Part shown: one piece after another, positions 1 to 5,678 of the stretch
Layout: every line of letters starts with the position of its first letter
Numbering within the stretch: the first letter of the stretch is position 1
Assembly (NCBI GenBank): GCA_958444395.1
Contig: CAUCOL010000125.1
Location: 1 to 5,892 of the forward strand
DNA: 5,892 nucleotides
Reading direction: 5' to 3'
Source of the DNA: an uncultured Lachnospiraceae bacterium
Lineage (GTDB): Bacteria; Bacillota; Clostridia; Lachnospirales; Lachnospiraceae
Program-made: the position numbers and the translations under genes
The notes under the pieces: model-generated
Seen by the model: only the letters and a program-made list of their open reading frames with translations
What the model was told of the DNA's origin: nothing
Databases searched by the model: none

Positions 1-1369
1 TATCAGAGTAATCATTAATCCCTGCTGTCGTAAATTTCGCTCTCTCATAAGTATATTTATAATCTGAGAAGTTCTCGCCTTTTACCGGAAGATTGCACGT
101 CATATCAACCGATGTGATCTCTTTGTCCGCATCGGCTTTGATTCCTTTGACCGCATATACCATGCTGTCATCATCCGTCGGTTTCTCCAGCCATACCTGA
201 CAGTTTCTCGGACTCAGATCGACCTTTGAGCCGACTGCCTCTTTGATCGTCTGCATATCAATCGTCTGCGTCTTATCAATCTTCATAGAATAGCCAAACC
301 GCAGAGTTATGCTTCGGTCAGAGCTTTTTCTGTTCACGCCCTGTACACAAAGATACAGATCATCATCCTGTTCGCTCTTGACCACCTTAATGCTGTCCTT
401 CATGCAGAATGCTCTTGAGGCAATTTCATCCTCTCCCTGCAGACGGATCGTCATCGTATCACCAAACTTTTTGCCGGTGCCTTCGCCGTCCGAATAGGCT
501 CCCTCCGTCATAGCCGGCAGGATCGACATATGGGATGTCTCGGCAAGGCTTAAGGTTGCTGCCGGAACGACCTGATAGGAAGACGTTACCGCCGTCATAG
601 CGACTTTCGTTTCATCGTTCGCACTGTCATATCCCATCACTTCTGACATAGACGCATGCATTGCCGTTCTTAACCGGAAATCGCCACTACCGGCTGCTTT
701 CTTAAAATAGTCCGAAGATACTTTAAGATCATCTGACGCACCTACCACAATCTCACTATGGTTTATAATTCCCGAAGATGACTCTGAAACATTCGGTGCA
801 TAGAGCTTCACCTCATTGCCATCCGTTCCCGAATCTCCACTGCCGATCACCCATTCATCCAGCAGACTGTCTTCTATTTCTGAAAATCTTGCATTTTTGC
901 CGCCATAGCAATAAGAATCCAGTGTCTTCATCAATGCACTGTTATTATACTTGTATCCATCCGCCCATCGTTCCTGATATTTTGATGCGCCAAAGGATTT
1001 TGTAGACAGCAGCACCAGGTTTGAAGTATCTCCTGCCAAAATTCCCGGCTGATTTGCATTTTTCTTCTGTCCCGACTCATCGTGTCCAGCAATATACCAC
1101 TCGATCGGCCGGTCATCTTTGTCCCTTCCCAGATAAACCTTTGCCACGGTGCCATTACCATCGAGTCCATAGGTATCCCCGGAATAATAAGAGGGACAAA
1201 GGATCTTTTCATCCATATAGTCCCCGATATCCATATAGGACGTGGTATACTCATCACTTGTTTCCTCTGCTTTCGCATGATTTACTCCCCGGATCCCTGT
1301 GCCTGAAAGGATCATTGCACCTGTCAGCAACAGGCTGATCCCCTTTTTCCATAAATTCTTTCTCTTCAT
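1..1369 (-). CDS. Secreted protein of unknown function, possible DUF6273-like domain (partial, 3' end outside window)
   Basis: An open frame runs from an ATG at 1369 to the left edge without a stop, giving 456 complete codons; the C-terminus is missing. The N-terminus is a classic signal peptide: basic MKRKNLWKK, a hydrophobic stretch at about residues 11-26, and a likely signal peptidase I site after A-K-A at residue 34. The protein should therefore be exported. Residues about 75-175 (VYLGRD, then PIEWYIAG, then NLVLLSTKSFG, then a YNNSALMKTLDSY segment and FSEIEDSLL) resemble the DUF6273 pattern found in clostridial surface proteins, but this is recalled family resemblance, not a search result. 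The rest is rich in Ser, Thr, Asp and Lys, as expected of an extracellular protein, and no catalytic motif is recognised. A strong ribosome site and a promoter with direct repeats lie upstream. The start at 1369 is preferred over an ATG at 1373, which is out of frame and too close to the ribosome site. Confidence 0.5.
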   Translation of the reverse strand, partial: MKRKNLWKKGISLLLTGAMILSGTGIRGVNHAKAEETSDEYTTSYMDIGDYMDEKILCPSYYSGDTYGLDGNGTVAKVYLGRDKDDRPIEWYIAGHDESGQKKNANQPGILAGDTSNLVLLSTKSFGASKYQERWADGYKYNNSALMKTLDSYCYGGKNARFSEIEDSLLDEWVIGSGDSGTDGNEVKLYAPNVSESSSGIINHSEIVVGASDDLKVSSDYFKKAAGSGDFRLRTAMHASMSEVMGYDSANDETKVAMTAVTSSYQVVPAATLSLAETSHMSILPAMTEGAYSDGEGTGKKFGDTMTIRLQGEDEIASRAFCMKDSIKVVKSEQDDDLYLCVQGVNRKSSDRSITLRFGYSMKIDKTQTIDMQTIKEAVGSKVDLSPRNCQVWLEKPTDDDSMVYAVKGIKADADKEITSVDMTCNLPVKGENFSDYKYTYERAKFTTAGINDYSD

Positions 1370-1376
1370 GCATTGT

Positions 1377-1384
1377 ACCTCCTT
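1377..1384 (-). promoter_or_regulatory. Ribosome binding site that fixes the start of the secreted protein
   Basis: The minus strand reads AAGGAGGT, close to a perfect anti-16S match. It lies 7 nt before the ATG at 1369 but only 3 nt before a second ATG at 1373. The spacing supports 1369, which also gives the frame with the signal peptide. The out-of-frame ATG at 1373 opens only a short, unconvincing reading frame. Confidence 0.5.
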
Positions 1385-1430
1385 GATTTCTCTATTATTC
1401 ATACTTCTCCGTCCAATTTATACTGAAATT

Positions 1431-1459
1431 ATTATACTACCTGCCCTCCCTTTATGGTG
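1431..1459 (-). promoter_or_regulatory. Promoter of the secreted protein gene, lacking a -35 box
   Basis: The minus strand carries a perfect TATAAT at 1436-1431, about 57 nt before the start codon. With a 17-bp spacer the -35 position (1459-1454) reads ACCATA, which barely resembles TTGACA. A good -10 with a poor -35 is typical of promoters that need an activator, and the direct repeats at 1467-1501 sit 7 bp upstream of the -35 position. Recognition by the vegetative sigma factor is inferred. Confidence 0.5.
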
Positions 1460-1466
1460 GCAGCGT

Positions 1467-1501
1467 GTTCGAATCGACCCAAATACCGTTCCAATCGACC
1501 C
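1467..1501 (-). promoter_or_regulatory. Two-turn direct repeat, candidate LytTR activator binding site
   Basis: On the plus strand GTTCGAATCGACCC (1467-1480) and GTTCCAATCGACCC (1488-1501) match at 13 of 14 positions and start exactly 21 bp apart. LytTR regulators such as AgrA are known to bind pairs of imperfect direct repeats of about 9 bp separated by 12-13 bp, which gives the same 21-22 bp period on one DNA face. The right copy, read as ACCGTTCCA, fits the first seven positions of the published LytTR consensus; the left copy fits it only around GTT. The spacing therefore supports the assignment better than the base match does. A LytTR regulator is encoded 1.5 kb away, at 2967-3698. Confidence 0.5.
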
Positions 1502-1537
1502 GGTTCTGTGTTTAAAAACAGATTACAGGCATGCAGT

Positions 1538-1569
1538 ACAAAGGGCAAAACCAGTATTTTTCCCTTTGT
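1538..1569 (-). repeat. Inverted repeat or hairpin of unknown role
   Basis: Arms ACAAAGGG (1538-1545) and CCCTTTGT (1562-1569) are perfectly complementary. After one mismatch they are extended by a 4-bp A/T stem, leaving a 6-nt loop. No T-run follows on either strand, so it does not look like a terminator. It lies between the probable operon terminator and the direct repeats upstream of the secreted protein gene. Confidence 0.5.
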
Positions 1570-1602
1570 CACTCTACATTACGATCATTTTCCTATACAC
1601 GA

Positions 1603-1648
1603 AAAGACAGCAGGATCAGTGATTTCAATCACTGATCCTGCTGTCTTT
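1603..1648 (-). terminator. Probable rho-independent terminator of the methyltransferase-regulator-kinase operon
   Basis: The arms at 1603-1623 and 1628-1648 form a perfect 21-bp stem with a 4-nt loop. On the minus strand the stem ends in GCTGTC followed by TTTTC, and the hairpin starts about 55 nt after the kinase stop codon. The plus strand also ends in a TTT run, but no gene points this way from the left. The stem is unusually long for a simple terminator, so a second role such as RNA stabilisation is possible. Confidence 0.5.
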
Positions 1649-1702
1649 CTATCGGTATATTCTATTGTCATTTCCGGACACTTCCCGCTCCTTCTGCTGC
1701 CA

Positions 1703-2965
1703 CTATAAAACGACGCGAAGTACAAATATTGCGTCTTTTACCGAGAATGAATACATTCCATCGTATTTATTGACAACCGAACAGATGCTCCTGGTTCCAA
1801 TTCCATGTCCCTCAGCATATGTAACAGGCATTCCGTCCCGAAAGGATATATTCTGTCGGCAGGTATTAGATACCTGTATAAATATCCTGCCGTTTTTCTC
1901 ATATCCATTGATACAGATCTTTGGCGAAATATCCTGCTGCAGCAGCCAGGTACATTCATGAAGCGCATTTTCCAGCGCATTGGCCAGTAGCACACACAGA
2001 TCCACCGAAGATACAGTAAGTTCCCTGCCAAGCACCAGGTGGATCTCATAATCGATCCCTGCCTTTTGAAATCGCTGCACATACGCTGTTAAGATCAGAT
2101 TTGCCGTTTCATTCCGGCAATAGTCAACCACGCGCTGTGCTTCCAGTTCTCCACAGACAGAGTGAATATAGTCCATTGCCTGTTCGTCCTGGTGATTGAC
2201 AATGCAGGATGCCAGATACTGCATGTGATGCCGCAGATCATGACGGTGCGCAGCCGCCTGTTCCTGGCTTTGTCTTAAGAAATCAATCTCCTGTACAGAC
2301 TGTTTTGCCTGCATCTCGTACGCATTTTTTTCCTGTTCCAGCCGTTGCCTGGTCTTTTCCTGTTTCAGGCTCTGATCGACATATACCAGAAAAAACAGAC
2401 AGGAGAATGTCGGCATAAACTCCGCAACAAGATAACTTCCCTCATACAAAAGCTTCGTATATACGACCGTTGAGTAGTCAAACAGATAGTACACGATTGG
2501 TACAATAGCAAAGGGCCACATATCTCTTGCCGGGCGCAGAACGACCTCCCGGATTGATGGTGCAACTGCTTTCAATAAGAATATTAAAAAAGGAACCGTA
2601 ATAATAATCTGCACGATCGGCAGCAATTCATCACTGTTCTTAAAAGCACACGTACACAAAAGCGCGATCCATCGTCTGAACTGACAGCACAGATAGGCAG
2701 TAAGCACTGCCGACAGGCTACTTAGTACACGTCCTGTGATAAACCATAAGACCAACGTAAGCGGAATATGGGAAAAGACCGGATAACACCGATGAACAAA
2801 TTCCTCTCCATAAAAATAATATGCAATTCCCTCTATCGCAAGAGTGACCAGCAATGTAAGCATGATCAGATATTTTTGTTTTTTCTCTTTTCCAATTCCA
2901 CAAAAGGCAGCCGATAAAATACATCCAAATACACTGACCGCTATATAATTTACTAACGAAATCAT
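1703..2965 (-). CDS. AgrC-like sensor histidine kinase (GHKL / HPK10 type)
   Basis: This 420-residue membrane kinase would sense an extracellular signal and phosphorylate the LytTR regulator encoded just upstream. Residues 1-200 are hydrophobic, with about six membrane segments (roughly 4-22, 32-52, 63-79, 83-105, 115-134, 150-170, and 180-196 as a possible seventh). A charged helical linker rich in Gln, Glu and Lys follows (about 198-238). The H-box RHDLRHH at 241-247 gives H242 as the likely phosphorylated histidine. The N-box LLANALENA has N329 and N333, and the G-box GHGIGTRSI spans 386-394. This arrangement, without a HAMP or PAS domain, is that of the AgrC/ComD family, whose known ligands are peptides. 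The start lies 1 bp after the regulator stop, with a GGGGGAG ribosome site inside the regulator gene, so the two are co-translated. The ligand is unknown. Confidence 0.5.
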   Translation of the reverse strand: MISLVNYIAVSVFGCILSAAFCGIGKEKKQKYLIMLTLLVTLAIEGIAYYFYGEEFVHRCYPVFSHIPLTLVLWFITGRVLSSLSAVLTAYLCCQFRRWIALLCTCAFKNSDELLPIVQIIITVPFLIFLLKAVAPSIREVVLRPARDMWPFAIVPIVYYLFDYSTVVYTKLLYEGSYLVAEFMPTFSCLFFLVYVDQSLKQEKTRQRLEQEKNAYEMQAKQSVQEIDFLRQSQEQAAAHRHDLRHHMQYLASCIVNHQDEQAMDYIHSVCGELEAQRVVDYCRNETANLILTAYVQRFQKAGIDYEIHLVLGRELTVSSVDLCVLLANALENALHECTWLLQQDISPKICINGYEKNGRIFIQVSNTCRQNISFRDGMPVTYAEGHGIGTRSICSVVNKYDGMYSFSVKDAIFVLRVVL

Positions 2966-2966
2966 T

Positions 2967-3698
2967 TCACACTACTCCCCCAATATTTTCAAATGCATAC
3001 TCCAGATACCGTTCCTTTGTCTGTGTATATTTTCCATGCGGAATCGGAATCTTAGCGCCTGATTTCATGATGATATTTTTCTGTGATATATTTTTCACAT
3101 GTCGTAAATTGATCAGATAAGAACGGTGGGGACGAATAAAGCATCCGAACCGGTTCAATGTTTCTTCCAGCTCCGTTATTTTTGCCGTGCTTTTCAGACT
3201 GGTACCATTATCAAGACATATCATCAAAGCCCTGTTTACTACTTCACAATATTCCAGATTTCGTATATCTATTTTATTGATCCCATTTTCACACCGGACA
3301 ATAAAACACTCTGCCTTTTCCCGCTCCCACTCTGTATATAGCTTATCCATCAGCTTAAAAAAACTGTTTCTGACAATCGGCTTCAATTCATAATAAAATG
3401 CATCAACTGTATAGGACTGCACAGCATATTCGGGAGATGACGTCAAAAAGACGATCCGGACGTCCGCATCATTCTTCCGAAGTTCACGGGCTACTTCAAT
3501 GCCATTGTCATCATTCATAAGAATATCCAGGATCAGGGCATCATAGCATCCACTTTGTTCTGTCCTGGTTAATAACTCCAGCGGGCTCTGAAACACATCG
3601 TAGCTGACCTTTCTGTTCCTTTCACGGCAGTACTCAGACAGCAGACCTTCTATTTCATGTAATACAGATATCTCATCATCACAGATTGCTATTTTCAT
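2967..3698 (-). CDS. LytTR-family response regulator (AgrA/VirR-like)
   Basis: This 243-residue cytoplasmic transcription regulator is the partner of the adjacent kinase. The receiver domain (about 1-120) has the acidic pair D7-D8, the phosphate acceptor D58 in LILDIL, T86 in FLTSS and the conserved lysine K106 in ELKP, so it should be phosphorylatable. The C-terminal half (about 130-235) is a LytTR DNA-binding domain, shown by FIRPHRSYLINLRHV at 187-201 and the following IPIPHGKY strand-loop region. LytTR proteins bind pairs of direct repeats; a good candidate site lies upstream of the secreted protein gene at 1467-1501. The ATG at 3698 has a GGAGG site 6 nt upstream (3705-3709), inside the methyltransferase gene, whose last 20 bp it overlaps in another frame. 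Translational coupling is likely. Family assignment is secure; the target promoter is inferred. Confidence 0.5.
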   Translation of the reverse strand: MKIAICDDEISVLHEIEGLLSEYCRERNRKVSYDVFQSPLELLTRTEQSGCYDALILDILMNDDNGIEVARELRKNDADVRIVFLTSSPEYAVQSYTVDAFYYELKPIVRNSFFKLMDKLYTEWEREKAECFIVRCENGINKIDIRNLEYCEVVNRALMICLDNGTSLKSTAKITELEETLNRFGCFIRPHRSYLINLRHVKNISQKNIIMKSGAKIPIPHGKYTQTKERYLEYAFENIGGVV

Positions 3699-4512
3699 TT
3701 GTATCCTCCGGGCAGCAGCAGGCTGTTTTCTCTAAAACAATGATTTTATTGGAAAACTGTCGAACCATTGGTATTTTTCCAAGCACACGGTATATCGGCA
3801 TCATCCTTTTCATCCCTTCGATCAGACTGACCTCGCCTTTGTATGTAAAGACCGGTACCAGCGCCTGTAATGCTTTTCCGTTCTTAACACCCCACTTGAA
3901 TTTTGCATGACTGCCTTCGATTGATTTTTCTTTTATATGCTGCACGAAAAACGGGGACATTGTTTCAATCATCACAACAGCTTTTGAAAACTTCTTCTCA
4001 ATAATTGAAAAAATCTGTATTATATCCTCTTCACACAGGTACATGGAAAGACCTTCTATCACGATCAATACATTTTCCTGATCGCAAACGATCTCATCTG
4101 TATACGATGCGTCCATTGCAGATTTAGCAATCTGGTACACCGGTCCGTTTTCTGTAAGAAAACGTTCCCGTATCTCCATTGTTTCCGGCAAATCCACATT
4201 ATACCACCGCAGATACCTGCCTTTCATACGATAACACCTTGTATCCAGTCCACAGGCAATATTTACAACTACCGTTTCCGCATGCTCCATCAGATACTGG
4301 TCTACCATCTCATCCAGTACTATCGTTCTGGCGATCACACCACTGCGCATTGTCTTATCCTTGTCGGCGTTGGAGAAATCATAATCCAACTTTGATACGA
4401 TCCTGGCTGCCATCGTATCCCTGATCATTGGATCTGCTTTCTCTGACTCCTTTGCCCGTGCATATAAAGTCTGAATCATCGTTTCCGGTACACCGCTTAC
4501 CTTCACTTTCAT
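3679..4512 (-). CDS. Class I SAM-dependent methyltransferase, LCMT/TcmP-like family (COG3315 type)
   Basis: This 277-residue soluble enzyme should transfer a methyl group from S-adenosylmethionine, probably to a carboxyl or hydroxyl oxygen as in leucine carboxyl methyltransferases and TcmP-like O-methyltransferases. The family opening is clear: GVPETMIQTLYARAKES at 7-23, then KLDYDFS at 41-47. Motif I is VVVNIACGLDTRCYR (81-95), followed by WYNVDLPE with D107 and the IEGLSMYL segment at 152-159. These cover the SAM pocket and match the family order at full length. It is the first gene of the operon and overlaps the LytTR regulator gene by 20 bp, an intimate link for an enzyme with no obvious role in phosphorelay. 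It could modify a signal molecule or a product sensed by the kinase, but the substrate cannot be read from sequence. The tail TACCCCPED-like region (residues 263-270) contains three consecutive cysteines (C265-C267) and lies beyond the core fold. The ribosome site (AGGAAA) is weak and rather distant. Confidence 0.5.
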   Translation of the reverse strand: MKVKVSGVPETMIQTLYARAKESEKADPMIRDTMAARIVSKLDYDFSNADKDKTMRSGVIARTIVLDEMVDQYLMEHAETVVVNIACGLDTRCYRMKGRYLRWYNVDLPETMEIRERFLTENGPVYQIAKSAMDASYTDEIVCDQENVLIVIEGLSMYLCEEDIIQIFSIIEKKFSKAVVMIETMSPFFVQHIKEKSIEGSHAKFKWGVKNGKALQALVPVFTYKGEVSLIEGMKRMMPIYRVLGKIPMVRQFSNKIIVLEKTACCCPEDTNENSNL

Positions 4513-4547
4513 ACTGCTTCATTTCCTTTCGTAACATTTGATCTCAA

Positions 4548-4555
4548 ATATTATC
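4548..4555 (-). promoter_or_regulatory. Tentative -10 region of the methyltransferase operon
   Basis: The minus strand offers GATAAT (4555-4550) and the overlapping TAATAT (4553-4548), about 36 nt before the start codon. No TTGACA-like -35 lies 16-18 bp upstream. The 9-mer GGAACGGTA (minus strand, 4576-4568) covers the -35 position instead, and the same 9-mer occurs at the downstream repeat of the secreted protein promoter. The promoter is therefore only a candidate, perhaps activator-dependent. Confidence 0.5.
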
Positions 4556-4585
4556 TTATCAAAAAATTACCGTTCCTGCACTTCT

Positions 4586-4609
4586 TTTCCACGGAAATGT
4601 TCAATTTCC
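4586..4609. repeat. Overlapping inverted repeats upstream of the methyltransferase operon
   Basis: On the plus strand TTTCC, GGAAAT and ATTTCC occur in turn. GGAAAT (4593-4598) can pair with ATTTCC (4604-4609) across a 5-nt loop, or its GGAAA can pair with TTTCC (4586-4590) across 2 nt. The array lies about 75-100 bp before the methyltransferase start and could be an operator. It is short and AT-rich enough that chance is not excluded. Confidence 0.5.
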
Positions 4610-4614
4610 AGCTC

Positions 4615-4633
4615 AAAAAGCTGCACAGCTTTT
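4615..4633 (-). terminator. Probable terminator after pnuC
   Basis: AAAAGCT (4616-4622) and AGCTTTT (4627-4633) form a 7-bp stem with a 4-nt loop. On the minus strand the hairpin is preceded by A residues and runs into GCTTTTTG, as in short clostridial terminators. It lies about 93 nt after the pnuC stop, before the likely promoter of the methyltransferase operon. The stem is short and the T-run is partly in the stem, so efficiency is uncertain. Confidence 0.5.
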
Positions 4634-4725
4634 CCGCCGCCTCTTTGTCAAGTGCATTTTTCTTGTTACAAATTGTTCTAAACACGTTCCTACTCTCCAA
4701 TCTCTCTGAAATACATAACACTCTG

Positions 4726-5409
4726 TTACCTGCTTTTTACCCTCTGCTCCCTTTTCTTCCAACTGATAAAACCATATACATCATAAAAAAAGAAAATGAT
4801 AAAAATAACCGTTACCGATAAATAACGTGGATTCCTCATGGATGCCAGAATCCAGAGAATGATCAACACAATATCGTTTGATGCATAGCCCAGCGCGTAA
4901 TAAGAAGATCGCAGCATTGTCAGCGATGCAGCAAAAAAGCTGGTCGTCACGGATATTGTACTAAATACAATATTGGGTGTATTTAACGCTGCCAGTATCA
5001 TATAAAATACTGTTGTCACAAGGATTCCACTGACTATTAATAATACAACATGCTTTCCGGTTAATTGTTGAATTTCAACTTCTTTTCCTCCCTCTGCCGG
5101 ATTCCTGATCCATGTTATCGTCGACCATATCGCCATCGGCATAGTCATGCCAAGATATGTGATCATTTCTCCCCAATAACGGAACTGCCACGAAATGATG
5201 CCATAAAGAATGCTGAATAAGATCATCAAAATCTGTGACCATACATATCCTTTTGCCGCAAATATCAGGGAGGTGACCCCGATGCACGCTGCAATTAATG
5301 TCAGCAGATTAAAACTTTCGGATAAAACATTTGACATAATTATGATTAGCAGGGAACCGATCCACACCCACCATTCTTTTTTTGTTAAACTAGCAATTGG
5401 ATTACTCAT
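4726..5409 (-). CDS. pnuC: PnuC-family nicotinamide riboside transporter
   Basis: This 227-residue integral membrane protein should take up nicotinamide riboside by facilitated diffusion for NAD synthesis. Length and layout fit PnuC: about seven hydrophobic segments (roughly 12-30, 34-51, 56-73, 81-100, 119-140, 155-190 as two, 197-214) and a short basic tail. Family landmarks include RYWGEMITYLGMTMPM at 77-92, the TWIRNP turn at 99-104, the region around SFFAASLTMLRSSYYALGYASND (157-179) that corresponds to the substrate-lining helices, and FYDVYGFISWKK at 208-219 near the C-terminus. It appears monocistronic, with a probable terminator at 4615-4633 and a 269-bp leader region containing a foldable inverted repeat (5492-5620). 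The AAGGAG ribosome site at 5423-5428 is 13 nt from the ATG, longer than usual, but no better in-frame start is seen. No NadR-type kinase gene is adjacent. Confidence 0.5.
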   Translation of the reverse strand: MSNPIASLTKKEWWVWIGSLLIIIMSNVLSESFNLLTLIAACIGVTSLIFAAKGYVWSQILMILFSILYGIISWQFRYWGEMITYLGMTMPMAIWSTITWIRNPAEGGKEVEIQQLTGKHVVLLIVSGILVTTVFYMILAALNTPNIVFSTISVTTSFFAASLTMLRSSYYALGYASNDIVLIILWILASMRNPRYLSVTVIFIIFFFYDVYGFISWKKREQRVKSR

Positions 5410-5491
5410 TTCCGCTCTTACACTCCTTCTCTCTATTTATTTAAAAGTAACGCAAGCAGCCCCACTTCATTCCCCTGAACAGATTTACTGC

Positions 5492-5620
5492 ACTTTTCTG
5501 CACCCGGGACGGGCTTTATAAACTTTGCGTGCAAAATAATAAAGCGCCAAAACTTCCATCTTCTCAGACCTAACGATAGAAATTCTGACGCTTAACTTCC
5601 CTACCCGGTGGCAGAAAAGT
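5492..5620 (-). other. 129-bp imperfect inverted repeat, predicted branched RNA structure upstream of pnuC
   Basis: The outer arms 5492-5513 and 5599-5620 pair at 18 of 22 positions, interrupted by two symmetric 2x2 mismatches. Inside, arms 5542-5560 and 5575-5593 form a second 19-bp helix with a 14-nt loop. Its four non-Watson-Crick positions are all G-U pairs when read as minus-strand RNA, but would be A-C mismatches on the plus strand. A small third hairpin (5524-5535) lies between them, giving a three-way junction. This suggests a structured leader or small RNA transcribed toward pnuC. It could instead be a remnant of a miniature inverted-repeat element, although no target duplication is seen at its ends. 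I do not recognise it as a known riboswitch class. Confidence 0.5.
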
Positions 5621-5636
5621 ATCTTGAATTATTTCA

Positions 5637-5667
5637 TTGTAATTTTTTATATCATAAAAAATTACAA
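5637..5667 (-). repeat. Perfect AT-rich inverted repeat after the HMA gene, possible weak terminator
   Basis: Arms TTGTAATTTTTTAT (5637-5650) and ATAAAAAATTACAA (5654-5667) are perfect 14-bp complements around a 3-nt loop. It begins about 12 nt after the HMA gene stop on the minus strand. With almost no G or C in the stem and no separate T-run it would be a weak terminator; an operator or mRNA-end stabiliser is equally possible. Confidence 0.5.
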
Positions 5668-5678
5668 CTTTCTATCTC

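Larger units (their letters stand above)
1374..1702. other. Intergenic region between the kinase and secreted protein genes
   Basis: This 329-bp stretch holds no convincing gene. Going down the minus strand it contains the probable operon terminator (1603-1648), a second hairpin (1538-1569), the direct repeats (1467-1501), the -10 box (1431-1436) and the ribosome site (1377-1384). Plus-strand frames across it lack ribosome sites and run through these elements. A 28-codon minus-strand frame crosses the terminator hairpin but is probably fortuitous. Confidence 0.5.

Noticed and set aside
931..1278. A 115-codon minus-strand open frame.
   Set aside because: It lies entirely inside the secreted protein gene in another frame, has no ribosome site, and its composition (many Trp, Met and Arg) is that of an off-frame translation.
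1467..1480. GTTCGAATC resembles the T-loop of a tRNA, suggesting a tRNA gene or an attachment site.
   Set aside because: The flanking bases do not form a T-stem, there is no acceptor or anticodon arm, and the sequence is one copy of a 21-bp-spaced direct repeat that is better explained as a regulator site.
1586..1672. A 28-codon minus-strand frame starting with MTIEYTDRK after the kinase gene, a possible signal peptide precursor.
   Set aside because: It reads straight through both arms of the terminator hairpin, its GGAG is too far from the ATG, and it has no features of an AgrD-like or leader-processed peptide.
4660..4665. Perfect TTGACA around this position (minus strand) as the -35 of the methyltransferase operon.
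   Set aside because: No -10-like hexamer follows at 16-18 bp; that position falls on the GC-containing hairpin assigned as the pnuC terminator.
4597..4821. A 74-codon plus-strand frame across the pnuC 3' end.
   Set aside because: It overlaps the pnuC coding sequence and its terminator on the opposite strand, and has no ribosome site.
5441..5470. A nine-residue frame (MKWGCLRYF) in the pnuC leader, a possible attenuation peptide.
   Set aside because: The GGGG run is almost touching the ATG, so ribosome spacing is wrong, and a frame this short is expected by chance.
5515..5542. A TATAAA box with TTTATT 17 bp upstream as a pnuC promoter.
   Set aside because: The -35 match is poor and the bases lie inside the junction of the folded element, where AT-richness alone can explain them. 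It cannot be chosen over a start farther upstream without transcript data.
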